Shown piece after piece: positions 1-8,927 of a stretch of DNA of 64,000 nt (the first letter of the stretch is position 1; the number at the start of each line of letters is the position of its first letter). Source of the stretch: Blastococcus saxobsidens (GTDB lineage Bacteria; Actinomycetota; Actinomycetes; Mycobacteriales; Geodermatophilaceae); contig NZ_POQT01000003.1 in NCBI RefSeq assembly GCF_002938435.1, positions 62,001 through 126,000 of the forward strand, read 5' to 3'. The notes beneath the pieces were generated by a model. It worked only from the letters and a program-made list of their open reading frames with translations. It had not been told where the DNA came from and made no database searches. Position numbers and translations under genes: made by a program.

Positions 1-1812
1 GACGAGGACGTCGTCGGAGACGCGCACGCAGCCCTTGCCGGCGCGCTTGGCCTCGCGCAACGCGCTGTCGGCGGCGCGGAAGGCGGCCTGCCCGCCCAGG
101 GAGGCCAGGCCGGCGACGCCCACGCTGGCGCCGACGGCGAAGGTCGTGCCGTCGGTGCGGAAGGGCATGGCCATGACGTCGACGATCCGCCGGGCGACGT
201 CCTCGCCGTCGGCCACCGAGCCGGCGACGACGACCGCGAACTCGTCGCCGCCCAGGCGCGCGACCAGGTCGTCGTCCCGCACGACGGTGTGCAGCCGGCG
301 GGCGACCTCGATGAGCAGGTGGTCGCCGGACTCGTGGCCGGCGACGTCGTTGACGGCCTTGAAGCCGTCGAGGTCGAGGACCAGCAGGCAGCGCTCGTCG
401 TCGGAGACGGCGCCGAGCTCGCGGAAGAGCAGCGCACGGTTGGGCAGGCCGGTGAGGTGGTCGGTGTAGGCCATCCGCTCGAGCTCCCGCTCGCGGGTGC
501 GCCGGGTCGTGACGTCGCGCAGGTAGAGGACGCGGCGGGTGCCGCCGGGCCGCTCGGAGGAGATGACCTCCAGCTCGCGGGTCCGGGTGCCCTCGACCGG
601 CACGCGCAGGTGCAGGGCCGCGCCGTCGCCGGCGGCCTGGGCGAGCGCCGCCGCGCGCACCGGCTCACGGTCCTCGGGGACCAGGAGGTCGAGCAGCGAG
701 ACGTCGTCGGACAGCTCGCCGTCGATGCCGAGCAGGCTGCGGGCGGCGGGGGAGGCGAACAGCAGCCGGAAGCCGCCGTCCATGATCGCGATGCCGTCCG
801 AGCTGGACTCGATGAGGTCGCGGAAGTCCTCCTCGCTGCGCACGAGGTCCTCGGAGACACGGCCGTCCTCGCGGATGCGCAGCACCAGTCGGACGCTCAT
901 CAGCACGAAGGCGAGGCCGCAGCCGAGCAGGGCGGCGGTGCTGACGTCCTCGCCCTGCAGGACGCCCCACACCATGGCCGCCGGCACGCCGAGGATGGCT
1001 GCGACGACGAGCGAGAGCCCGGCGGCGCTCACCTGGGGGGCGGACGCGCGCGCGGAGCGGCCGGCCGCGCGCAGCGGCGCGCGGTGCGCGGCGAGGCCGG
1101 CGCACAGCAACGCCGCGGCGACGGCGTAGTCGGAGACCGCGGTCCAGCCCCAGCTGGGGTCGACGATGGCCATCGCCTCCGCGCCGGCGGCGCACGCCTG
1201 CAGCGAGACGCCGGCGATGAGCGTGGTGGCCGAGCGGCGCATCGCCGCGGTGGACACGGTGCACAGGGCCCCGACGCCGCCGAGCATGACCGCGGCGTAG
1301 GCGCCGTAGACCAGCACGAGCGAGCGCAGGTCCTCCGGCGCGGCGGCCGGGCTGACCAGCGGGGTGCGCAGCAGCTCGGTGATCACCAGGATCGCGGTGA
1401 CGACGATGGCGCCGTCGAGCACCAGCGCGCTCCAGCGGGTGCGGCTGACCCCGCGGGCCAGCAGCGCGCAGGTGATCAGCGGTGAGGTGGCGCCGGCCAG
1501 CAGGACGACGTCGTCGACGCCGAACCCGTCGAAGGCCGGCCCCGGGAAGGAGCCGGCGAGGAACTGGGCGACGGCGAAGCCGAGGGCGCCGACAGCCGGC
1601 GGCCACCAGGGCCGGGCCGACGCCCGGTCCATGATGCGCAGCCGGCGCACGATCCCCACCGCGCAGCTGGTGGCGACCGCGCCGAGGACGAGCTCGTCCC
1701 ACTGCATGCCGGTGCCGTCGGGCGCGCTGTGCGGCACCGTCAGCGCGAGGCCGACGATGCCGAGGACGACGGCCCAGCGGATCGGGCGGGGGACCTCCCG
1801 CACCCAGCTCAC
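1..1812 (-). CDS. Membrane PAS-GGDEF diguanylate cyclase, 3' end cut by the window
   Basis: Makes c-di-GMP from two GTP at the membrane. I translated the minus strand: 604 codons are visible with no stop before the window edge. Residues about 1-290 are a chain of hydrophobic helices, about 300-415 a PAS domain, and about 440 onward a GGDEF domain. The motif GGDEF is intact at residues 521-525 (bases 252-238). RDDD lies nine residues before it, at the position of the inhibitory I-site, so product feedback is likely. The GTG start (1812-1810) overlaps the TGA of the upstream EAL gene by four bases (GTGA), so the two genes are co-transcribed and probably translationally coupled. Only the last residues are missing. 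Domain assignment is firm; the signal sensed is unknown. Confidence 0.88.
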   Translation of the reverse strand, partial: MSWVREVPRPIRWAVVLGIVGLALTVPHSAPDGTGMQWDELVLGAVATSCAVGIVRRLRIMDRASARPWWPPAVGALGFAVAQFLAGSFPGPAFDGFGVDDVVLLAGATSPLITCALLARGVSRTRWSALVLDGAIVVTAILVITELLRTPLVSPAAAPEDLRSLVLVYGAYAAVMLGGVGALCTVSTAAMRRSATTLIAGVSLQACAAGAEAMAIVDPSWGWTAVSDYAVAAALLCAGLAAHRAPLRAAGRSARASAPQVSAAGLSLVVAAILGVPAAMVWGVLQGEDVSTAALLGCGLAFVLMSVRLVLRIREDGRVSEDLVRSEEDFRDLIESSSDGIAIMDGGFRLLFASPAARSLLGIDGELSDDVSLLDLLVPEDREPVRAAALAQAAGDGAALHLRVPVEGTRTRELEVISSERPGGTRRVLYLRDVTTRRTRERELERMAYTDHLTGLPNRALLFRELGAVSDDERCLLVLDLDGFKAVNDVAGHESGDHLLIEVARRLHTVVRDDDLVARLGGDEFAVVVAGSVADGEDVARRIVDVMAMPFRTDGTTFAVGASVGVAGLASLGGQAAFRAADSALREAKRAGKGCVRVSDDVLV

Positions 1813-3713
1813 GGCGCGGCCGCCGGTGGCGGGGCGTCGAGGGCGACGGCGTCGAAGGTGCGCCAGGCGCCGGCGGCGAGCTGCTCTGCCTCCAGCGGGC
1901 GGGAGAACGCGTAGCCCTGGACGAAGCGGTGGCCCATGTCGCGCAGCAGCGCGAGCTGGCCGGGGGTGGCGACGCCCTCGACGATCACCGGCAGGCCGAG
2001 GCCGGCACCCAGCTGCAGGACGGTGCGGCACAGGGCCTGGCGCTGCGGGTCGGTCTCGATGCCGGCCAGGAAGTGCTGGTCCATCTTGAGCAGGTCGACC
2101 GGCATGCCGACGAGGTAGGCCAGCGACGACCAGCCGGTGCCGAAGTCGTCGACGGCGACGCGGACGCCGAGGTCGCGCAGGGTCTGCAGGTCGGCGGCGA
2201 CGTGCGCGTCCAGCAGCATCGACTCGGTGATCTCGACGACCAGCCGGGAGGCGGGCAGCGCGCCGGCCTCCAGCGCGGCGACGACGTCGGAGACCAGCTC
2301 GCCGCTGCGGACCTGGCGGGCGGAGACGTTGACGGCCACGGACAGCTCGTCGTCGGTGGTGCGGGCGACGGTGCGGCAGGCCTCGCGCAGCACCCACCGG
2401 CCGAGCTCGCTGATCAGCGGGGACTCCTCGGCCAGCGGCACGAACTCCTGCGGGGAGACGTCGCCGAGCTCGGGGTGCCGCCAGCGCAGCAGCGCCTCCA
2501 CGGAGACGGTGCGGTGCAGGACGACGTCGACGACGGGCTGGAACGCCAGCCGCAGCTCCCCGCGGGCCAGGGCGCCGGCGAGGTCGGCGGCCAGGGTGCT
2601 GCGGCGGTCGCGGGCGATGCGCAGGGCGTCGTCGTAGCGGTGCACGGAGCCCAGGCCGGCGGAGCGGGCGCTGTAGAGGGCGAGGTCGGCGCGGCGCAGG
2701 GCCTCGCCGGGGTCGACGTCGGAGGCCAGCCCGGTGACGCCGGCGGTGGCGGTGAGCGGCCCGGCGTCGGTGGCCAGCCGGCCGATGGTGGCGACCAGGC
2801 GGGTGGCGACCACCTCGGCGTCGGAGACGGTGCCGTCGACGAGGACGACGAAGTCGCCGTCCTTGCCGCGCGCCAGCCAGTCCTCGCCGCGCAGCTCGCG
2901 GGCCAGCCGGGAGGTGAGCACCCGGAGCACGGTGGACTCGGTGCCGCGCGGCGTGGCGGCGGCCAGGCCGTCGACCGACACCAGCACGAGCGCGACGGGG
3001 GAGGCGTCGACCTGGCGCTGGACGGCGCCCAGCCGGCGGCTGAGCGCGGTGCGGTTGGGCAGCCCGGTGACCGGGTCGGTGAGGGAGAGCTCGAGCAGCT
3101 CGGGGTCGGTGCCCCGGCCGCGGGAGGTGACGTCGCGGCAGTACAGGACGATCGCGCCGACGTCGGGGTCGGCGCGCAGGTCCCGCACGGTGGCCTGGAC
3201 CAGCCGCCACTGGGCCTCGCCGGTGCGCACGCGGACGGTGCGGACGGCGAACTCGCCGTGCTCACCCGGTGCGGGGCTGCTCGGGCCGAAGAGCCCGGGC
3301 CGGTCGTCGGGGTGGACGGCGTCGGGCAGGGACAGGCCGACGACGTCGCCGGGCGCGCGGCCGAGCAGGGTGGCGACGGTCGGGGAGGCGAAGGTGATGC
3401 GCAGCTGCCGGTCGAGGATGACGACCAGGTCGACGCTGCTCTTCACGAGCGTGCTGAACGCCGCCTGGCTGCTGCGCAGGTCCCTGGTGAGCCGGTTCTG
3501 CCGGCGGCTCAGCGCGGTGAGGGCGGCGGTGAGCGGGACCAGCCCGAGCAGGGCGACGAGCAGCCGGAGCAGGGGGTGCCCCGGCAGTGCCACGGGGACG
3601 ACGGCGGCCAGCGCGATCCCGAGGGCCAGCACGGCGACGATCCCGGTGCGCCGTCGGGAGGGCGCGGCCGGGTGCGCAGCCGTCGGCTGCCCCAGGTCGG
3701 GGGCGGTGGTCAC
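1809..3713 (-). CDS. PAS-GGDEF(degenerate)-EAL protein, probable c-di-GMP phosphodiesterase
   Basis: Likely hydrolyses c-di-GMP to pGpG. From the GTG at 3713 it has 634 residues: two membrane helices at about 23-43 and 47-67, a PAS domain at about 85-205, a GGDEF-like domain at about 212-370 and an EAL domain at about 385-620. The cyclase signature has decayed to KDGDF, although the RGED before it still matches the RxxD inhibitory site, so synthesis is unlikely. The EAL domain keeps EALLRW, VNVSARQV, VEITES, VDDFGTG and VEGV, so hydrolysis is likely. It overlaps the downstream cyclase gene by four bases, which gives a cyclase/phosphodiesterase pair in one operon. The start is uncertain: GTG at 3770 is an alternative and neither has a strong ribosome site. 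Confidence 0.85.
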   Translation of the reverse strand: MTTAPDLGQPTAAHPAAPSRRRTGIVAVLALGIALAAVVPVALPGHPLLRLLVALLGLVPLTAALTALSRRQNRLTRDLRSSQAAFSTLVKSSVDLVVILDRQLRITFASPTVATLLGRAPGDVVGLSLPDAVHPDDRPGLFGPSSPAPGEHGEFAVRTVRVRTGEAQWRLVQATVRDLRADPDVGAIVLYCRDVTSRGRGTDPELLELSLTDPVTGLPNRTALSRRLGAVQRQVDASPVALVLVSVDGLAAATPRGTESTVLRVLTSRLARELRGEDWLARGKDGDFVVLVDGTVSDAEVVATRLVATIGRLATDAGPLTATAGVTGLASDVDPGEALRRADLALYSARSAGLGSVHRYDDALRIARDRRSTLAADLAGALARGELRLAFQPVVDVVLHRTVSVEALLRWRHPELGDVSPQEFVPLAEESPLISELGRWVLREACRTVARTTDDELSVAVNVSARQVRSGELVSDVVAALEAGALPASRLVVEITESMLLDAHVAADLQTLRDLGVRVAVDDFGTGWSSLAYLVGMPVDLLKMDQHFLAGIETDPQRQALCRTVLQLGAGLGLPVIVEGVATPGQLALLRDMGHRFVQGYAFSRPLEAEQLAAGAWRTFDAVALDAPPPAAAP

Positions 3714-3960
3714 GGTGGAGTTGTCGGCGTGCGCGCGGCCCTTGCTGCAGCGCAGTTCCCGGGGCGTCACCCGGACGGGGGGCCCGCGCTCCGCCGGGCC
3801 CGTCGACCGGCTCGTCGACCGAGGCGGCGAGGTCTTGCGGTTCTCTTGCGGTTGCCCGCAGGGCACCCTGCGTCTCCTCGGCCAGTGTCGTCGGTGGGAG
3901 GGGTGGAGATGCCTCTCCGGACGGCACCGATCGCTGACCCTGGTCGAGGCGTCCCTGATC

Positions 3961-4005
3961 CGACGACGGCACCCGCTCCCACGGGGGGAGCGGGCGCCGT
4001 CGTCG
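3961..4005. repeat. Near-perfect 20-bp inverted repeat with 5-nt loop
   Basis: Arms 3961-3980 and 3986-4005 pair with a single A:C mismatch at 3971, around the loop ACGGG. It would look like a factor-independent terminator, but it lies upstream of genes on both sides and has no T run. A role as cruciform, attenuator or mobile repeat fits as well. Confidence 0.7.
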
Positions 4006-4026
4006 GTGTTCCCGGCCCTTCCCCGT

Positions 4027-4099
4027 GTGATCGTGGAGCTCGCGTGGCGGCACGCCGGGAGGACGTCGGTGCGGCGCCACCGGAAGTTCATGATCACGC
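4027..4099. repeat. Imperfect 73-nt inverted repeat (REP/MITE-like)
   Basis: The end GTGATCGTGGAGCT is mirrored by AAGTTCATGATCAC. With the inner segments GTGGCG and CGCCAC, about 19 of 26 positions pair, counting two G-U wobbles. The form suggests an intergenic repeat family. No second copy is visible in this window. Confidence 0.45.
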
Positions 4100-4158
4100 C
4101 AGCGCTGCGGTGGGCGGGTCGAGGTGCGGGACGCCGGAACTGCGCCCACGATGCGGGC

Positions 4159-4434
4159 ATGGTTCCGAGGCAGAAGCCTGATCCGGTACCGGCACCTCGC
4201 GGCACGGGGGAGCGCGGCACGGTCGACCGCAGGCGGGTGGCGCTGCTGCTGGAGACCGCGGAGGTGCTCGCCGAGCGGGCGCGACGCACGGACGACGCCG
4301 CGCAGTCCCAGGTGCTGCTCCGGCGGGCCGCCCAGCGCCGCGCGCAGGCCCAGCGGCTCGCCGCCTCGGGCCGCGCCCCGGAGCCGCGCCGGCTGACGGG
4401 TGCGGCCTGGCCCGGCCGGCTCGCGCCCTCCTGA
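4159..4434 (+). CDS. Small hypothetical helical protein
   Basis: 91 residues from ATG 4159. The middle section, with segments such as ETAEVLAERARRTDD and QVLLRRAAQRRAQAQRLA, is strongly helical and charged; the ends are Pro/Arg rich. I recognise no family. No Shine-Dalgarno sequence precedes the ATG, and an in-frame ATG at 4091 is possible. Amino-acid composition and absence of stops favour a real gene, but the evidence is thin. It is followed 106 bases later by the SGNH-like gene. Confidence 0.45.
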   Translation: MVPRQKPDPVPAPRGTGERGTVDRRRVALLLETAEVLAERARRTDDAAQSQVLLRRAAQRRAQAQRLAASGRAPEPRRLTGAAWPGRLAPS

Positions 4435-4528
4435 GACGCCCCGGCTGCCCGGCGTGACCGGTGCTCCGGAGCACCTCCCGTCCTGCCCACCTGAACCAGA
4501 TCGCGCGGCGGGGTGTGCGCACCCCGCG

Positions 4529-4534
4529 TACCTT
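4529..4534 (+). promoter_or_regulatory. -10 element TACCTT of a probable leaderless promoter
   Basis: TACCTT fits TANNNT and ends six bases before the ATG at 4541, as in actinobacterial leaderless genes. Just upstream is a perfect hairpin (4508-4527, arms GCGGGGTG and CACCCCGC, loop TGCG) that could be an operator. Confidence 0.4.
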
Positions 4535-4540
4535 GCGGTC

Positions 4541-5296
4541 ATGCTGGGGGGACTGCCGCCGGCCCCTCGCTGGGCCTGGATCGTGATGGCGCTGAGCGTC
4601 GTGGCGATCGCGGTCATGTCCTACCTGGTCGTCAACCGGCCCCCGCCGCCCGGTTTCACGGCCCCTGCCGCGGCGGGGGGCTCGGCCGCCCGCGAGGACG
4701 CACCCCCGGCCGAGGCGGAGGCCGGGGCCGAGCCGTTGCGGCTGCTCGTGGTCGGTGACGGCACCACCGTCGCACCGGCCGGTGAGCCGGGCTGGGCCCA
4801 GCTGCTGGCCGACGACCTCGCCGCCGACGGCCGGCCGGTCGCGCTCACCGTGCAGGCCGCCGCGGGCGCCGGGTACGTGGAGCCGGCATCGGGCGGCGAG
4901 ACCTTCGACGGCCTGCTCCGGGCGGCGGGACCGGGCCACGACGTCGTCGTCTTCTTCGGGTCGCGGGACGACATCGAGGCCGCACCGGACATCCGCGCCG
5001 CGGCGGAGTCGGTGTTCGCCGTCGCGCGGACGGCGTCGCCGGGCGCCGAACTGCTGGCCATCGGCCCGGCGTGGCCGACGACGGACCCGCCGGGCTACAT
5101 CGTGACGAACCGGGACGCGGTGTCCGCGGCGGCCGCGGCCGCGGGCGTTCCGTTCGTCGACCCGCTGGTGGCCGGCTGGCTGGCCGAACCCTCGCGCATC
5201 GGGCCCGACGGGGTCGGCCCGACGCGGGCGGGCCACCGGTACGTCGCCGACCAGATCCGTCCGCTGGTGGAGGACCTGCTCCCGGCGGACCGCTGA
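4541..5296 (+). CDS. Membrane-anchored SGNH-hydrolase-like protein lacking catalytic residues
   Basis: 251 residues: one membrane helix at about 9-31, a Pro/Ala/Glu-rich linker, then an SGNH (GDSL) fold facing outside. The family's block I GDS is GDG here, so the nucleophilic Ser is missing. The GxND block reads GSRDD, and the C-terminal DxxH block reads DGVGPT with His replaced by Gly. Fold landmarks such as RAGHRYVAD and the IGPAWP strand remain. A clear paralog at 47092-47874 also lacks the Ser and Asn but keeps DGVHPT. The protein is therefore probably a binding or structural member, or uses other residues, rather than a classical esterase. Fold call is fairly sure; function unknown. It lies just upstream of the formate dehydrogenase genes, probably without functional link. 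Confidence 0.75.
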   Translation: MLGGLPPAPRWAWIVMALSVVAIAVMSYLVVNRPPPPGFTAPAAAGGSAAREDAPPAEAEAGAEPLRLLVVGDGTTVAPAGEPGWAQLLADDLAADGRPVALTVQAAAGAGYVEPASGGETFDGLLRAAGPGHDVVVFFGSRDDIEAAPDIRAAAESVFAVARTASPGAELLAIGPAWPTTDPPGYIVTNRDAVSAAAAAAGVPFVDPLVAGWLAEPSRIGPDGVGPTRAGHRYVADQIRPLVEDLLPADR

Positions 5297-5512
5297 CCGG
5301 TGGAGGGCCGTCGCGGACGGGTGGACGCTCCGCCTCTGCTCCCCGGTGCGGGCAGAGCCGGAGTGCGTGGCGCACGCAGGTGCCGCAGCGGGGCGGAGGG
5401 CGGACCGCGCGCCATGCCGCGGCCCCGGGAGTCGCGGCAGATCGGCCGTCCACAACCGATCGGGGGAGAACCGGGGCCTGTCGTCGCGCCACGGGGCGGG
5501 GGAGATGGCAGA

Positions 5513-8500
5513 GTGCCGGGTGTGAAGACCTGGCTCGAGAGCTGGCCGGTGTACCGGCAGCTGACCGGTTCGGACCCGTTGGGTCGCGGCAAGGCCGCCC
5601 GCAGCAAGGCGACGGAGGCCACGGTGTCGCGCACCGCGACCGCCGACCGCGTGGTGAAGAGCGTCTGCCCGTACTGCGCTGTCGGCTGCGCGCAGAACGT
5701 CTACGTGAAGGACGAGAAGGTCGTCCAGATCGAGGGCGACCCGGACTCGCCGATCAGCCGCGGGCGGCTGTGCCCCAAGGGCAGCGCCAGCAAGCAGCTG
5801 GTCACCAGCCCCTCGCGGGTCACGACGGTCAAGTACCGCCGTCCCCACGGGACGGAGTGGGAGGACCTCGAGCTCGACACGGCGATGGAGATGATCGCCG
5901 ACCGCGTCCTGGAGGCCCGCCGCAAGGGCTGGCAGGACACCGACGCCGAAGGCCGGAAGCTCGGCCGGACCATGGGGATCGCGAGCCTCGGCGGGGCGGC
6001 CCTCGACAACGAGGAGAATTACCTCATGAAGAAGCTGTACAGCGCCCTGGGCGCTGTGCAGATCGAGAACCAAGCACGCATATAGCACTCTGCGACGGTG
6101 CCCGGTCTGGGTGCCTCGTTCGGTCGTGGCGGTGCCACGAACTTCCTGGAAGACCTCGCGAACTCCGACTGCATCGTCATCGAGGGTTCGAACATGGCCG
6201 AGTGCCACCCGGTGGGCTTCCAGTGGGTCGGTGAGGCCAAGGCGCGCGGCGCCAAGGTCATCCACATCGACCCCCGCTTCACGCGGACCAGCGCGATCGC
6301 CGATCTGCACGTCCCGCTGCGCATCGGCACCGACATCGCGTTCCTCGGTGGCCTGATCAACTACGTCCTGAGCAACGACCTGTACTTCGAGGAGTACGTG
6401 GCCGCCTACACCAACGCCGCGGCGCTGGTGCGCGAGGACTTCGTCGACAGCGAGGACCTCGACGGCCTGTTCTCCGGCTTCGACCCCGAGACCCGGACCT
6501 ACGACGAGTCCTCCTGGCAGTACGAGACGGAGGAGCCGCCCGAGTCCGCGGCCGACGACCCGGCCGAGGCCGCCGAGCAGCGGGAGCTCGACGACGACCC
6601 GAGCGTCCGCCACTCCGACCAGGCGCAGGCAGCCGGCAGCGGTGGGCCGCCGATCCCCGGCAAGCCCAAGCGCGACGAGACCCTGCAGCACCCGCGGTCG
6701 GTCTTCCAGATCCTCAAGCGGCACTACGCCCGCTACACGCCGGAGATGGTGGCGGAGGTCTGCGGCATCGAGCCGGCCGTGTTCGAGCAGGTCGCGCAGT
6801 GGGTGACCGACAACAGCAACCGCGACCGGACGACGGCGTGGGTGTACTCCGTGGGCTGGACGCAGCACAGCGTCGGCGCGCAGTACATCCGCACCTGCTC
6901 GATCCTGCAGACGCTGCTGGGCAACATCGGCCGCCCCGGCGGCGGGATCCTCGCCCTGCGCGGGCACGCCAGCATCCAGGGCTCGACCGACATCCCGACG
7001 CTGTTCAACATCCTCCCGGGCTACCTGCCGATGCCGCACGCGCTGCAGCACGGCTCGCTCGAGGAGTACGTGGCCGATGCCGCCGGCAAGGCCGGCTTCT
7101 GGGGCAACAAGCGCGCCTACATGACCAACCTGCTCAAGGCGTGGTGGGGCGACGCGGCGACGGCGGAGAACGATTTCGCCTTCGACTACCTGCCGAAGAT
7201 CAACGGGGACCACAGCTCCTACCGCACGATCGCCGACATGATCGAGGGCAAGGTCTCCGGCTACTTCCTGGTCGGGGAGAACCCGGCGGTCGGGCACCCG
7301 AACGGCCGGATGAACCGGTTCGGCCTGGCCAATCTCGACTGGCTCGTCGTCCGCGACCTGCAGCTGATCGAGTCGGCGACCTTCTGGAAGGAGTCGCCGG
7401 AGATCGAGACCGGCGAGCTGGCGCCGGAGACGATCGGCACCGAGGTCTTCTTCATGCCGGCGGCCACGCACGTGGAGAAGGACGGCACCTTCACCCAGAC
7501 GCAGCGCCTGCTGCAGTGGCGGGACAAGGCTGTCGAGCCGCCGGCCGACGCCCGCAGCGACCTGTGGTTCTTCTTCCACCTCGGTCGCATCCTGCGCGCG
7601 CGGCTGGCGGACTCCACCGACCCCCGGGACCGCCCGCTGCTCGACCTCACCTGGGACTACCCGCTGCACGGGGAGACGCAGGACCCCAGCGCCGACGCGG
7701 TGCTGCGCGAGATCAACGGCACCGGTCCCGACGGCCGCGCGCTGTCGTCCTACATGCAGATGAAGGACGACGGCTCCACCTCCGGTGGCTGCTGGATCTA
7801 CTGCGGCGTGTACGCCGACGAGGTGAACCAGGCCGCGCGCCGGAAGCCGGCCAAGGAGCAGGGCGCCGTCGCCTCGGAGTGGGGCTGGGCCTGGCCGCTG
7901 AACCGCCGGATGCTCTACAACCGCGCCTCGGCCGACCCCGACGGCAGGCCGTGGAGCGAGCGCAAGAAGTACGTGTGGTGGGACGAGGCGGCCGGTGAGT
8001 GGACCGGCCTGGACACCCCGGACTTCGAGAAGCACAAGCGGCCGGACTACGTGCCGCCGGAGGGCGCCCGTGCTCAGGACGCGCTGGCCGGCACCGACCC
8101 GTTCGTCATGCAGGGCGACGGCAAGGCGTGGTTGTTCGCGCCCGCGGGCGTGGTCGACGGCCCGCTGCCGACGCACTACGAGCCGGTCGAGTCGGTCGCG
8201 GAGAACGCGCTGTACAAGCAGCAGGCGAACCCGACGGTGGAGCGCATCCCGGGTCCGTGGAACCGGGAGAACCCGTCGATGAGCGAGGTCTTCCCGTTCC
8301 AGGTGACCACCTACCGGCTCACCGAGCACCACACGGCCGGTGCCATGAGCCGCACGCTGCCCTACCTGTCGGAACTGCAGCCGGAGTTCTTCGTGGAGGT
8401 CAGCCCGGAGCTGGCGGAGCTGCGCGGGCTGACCAACGGGGAGTTCGCCACGCTGGTCAGCGCGCGCACGGCGATCGAGGCGAAGGTGCTGGTCACCGAG

Positions 8501-8815
8501 CGGATCCGGCCCATCCGGCTGCGCGGCGGGCAGGTCGTGCACCAGATCGGCATGCCCTACCACTGGTCCTACAGCGGCCTGTCCACCGGCGACACCGCCA
8601 ACGACCTGCTGGGCATCTCGCTGGACCCGAACACCCACATCCAGGAGGACAAGGTCAGCACCGCGGACATCGTCCCCGGGCGGCGCCCGCGCGGGCCGGG
8701 GCTGATCGACTTCGTCGAGGAGTACCGCAAGCGGGCCGGCGTGCAGTCGGGCCGGGTGGGCCTGAACGGCCGTGACCCGGTGGACGCCGACGCGGGTCAG
8801 GGATCGAAGCTGTGA
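5513..8815 (+). CDS. fdhA: Formate dehydrogenase catalytic subunit, selenoprotein with UAG-encoded Sec
   Basis: Molybdopterin (Mo/W-bisPGD) catalytic subunit oxidising formate to CO2. Read through TAG 6083-6085 it has 1100 residues with the TAG at residue 191. The N-terminal 4Fe-4S site is C52-x2-C55-x3-C59-x27-C87. The residues around the TAG, QARI-x-HSATVPGLG, match the active-site strand of respiratory formate dehydrogenases, where selenocysteine or cysteine stands at x. Reading frame and homology continue without shift (FGRGGATN, GSNMAECHPVGFQW). An acidic stretch at about 330-365 looks like a lineage-specific insertion. The start is GTG 5513, eight bases after GGAG; GTG 5522 is the alternative. 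A SECIS-like hairpin follows the TAG. It heads the operon with fdhB and nrfD. If UAG were not recoded, the product would be a 190-residue fragment without active site. Confidence 0.92.
6083..6118 (+). promoter_or_regulatory. UAG selenocysteine codon and bacterial SECIS-like hairpin
   Basis: TAG 6083-6085 is followed after 11 bases by GGTGCCC (6097-6103), loop GGTCT (6104-6108) and GGGTGCC (6109-6115): seven pairs, two of them G-U. Three more pairs below (CGA 6093-6095 with TCG 6116-6118) flank a bulged C at 6096. GGUC begins 18 nt after the stop codon. As I recall it, the E. coli fdhF element has the same apical GGUCU and the same 18-nt distance. GGUC in the loop is the SelB recognition feature. 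The stem also codes for the conserved residues VPGLGA. Confidence 0.85.
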
Positions 8816-8847
8816 CGACCGCTGGGATCAGGTTCCCTGATCGTGGC

Positions 8848-8883
8848 GCGTCCTCCCGCACGGTGGACGGCCAGGGAGGACGC
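8848..8883 (+). repeat. Hairpin between fdhA and fdhB
   Basis: Perfect 10-bp arms GCGTCCTCCC (8848-8857) and GGGAGGACGC (8874-8883) with a 16-nt loop, in the 112-base gap between fdhA and fdhB. It could set differential expression, stabilise processed mRNA ends or act as an internal partial terminator. Confidence 0.55.
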
Positions 8884-8927
8884 CTCCCGGTGAGGGAGGA
8901 CGTCGAGACGAACGGGAGGGCAGCGCG

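Larger units (their letters stand above)
3714..4158. other. Divergent intergenic region with two large hairpins
   Basis: 445 bases between the minus-strand EAL gene and the plus-strand small gene at 4159. It should hold the promoter of the c-di-GMP operon, but I could not pick a convincing -35/-10 pair. Two inverted repeats inside it are listed separately. Confidence 0.6.

Noticed and set aside
3961-4005. Factor-independent terminator
   Set aside because: It lies upstream of genes on both sides and no T run follows; it is kept as an inverted repeat instead.
5513-6085. fdhA as a pseudogene or two genes split by a nonsense codon
   Set aside because: The codon lies exactly at the active-site selenocysteine position, a correctly spaced GGUC hairpin follows, and the rest of the frame is intact.
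4094-8638. Very long minus-strand open frame opposite fdhA
   Set aside because: Val/Arg/Asp-rich composition without motifs; it is the usual antisense frame of a GC-rich gene. Many similar long frames elsewhere were dropped for the same reason.
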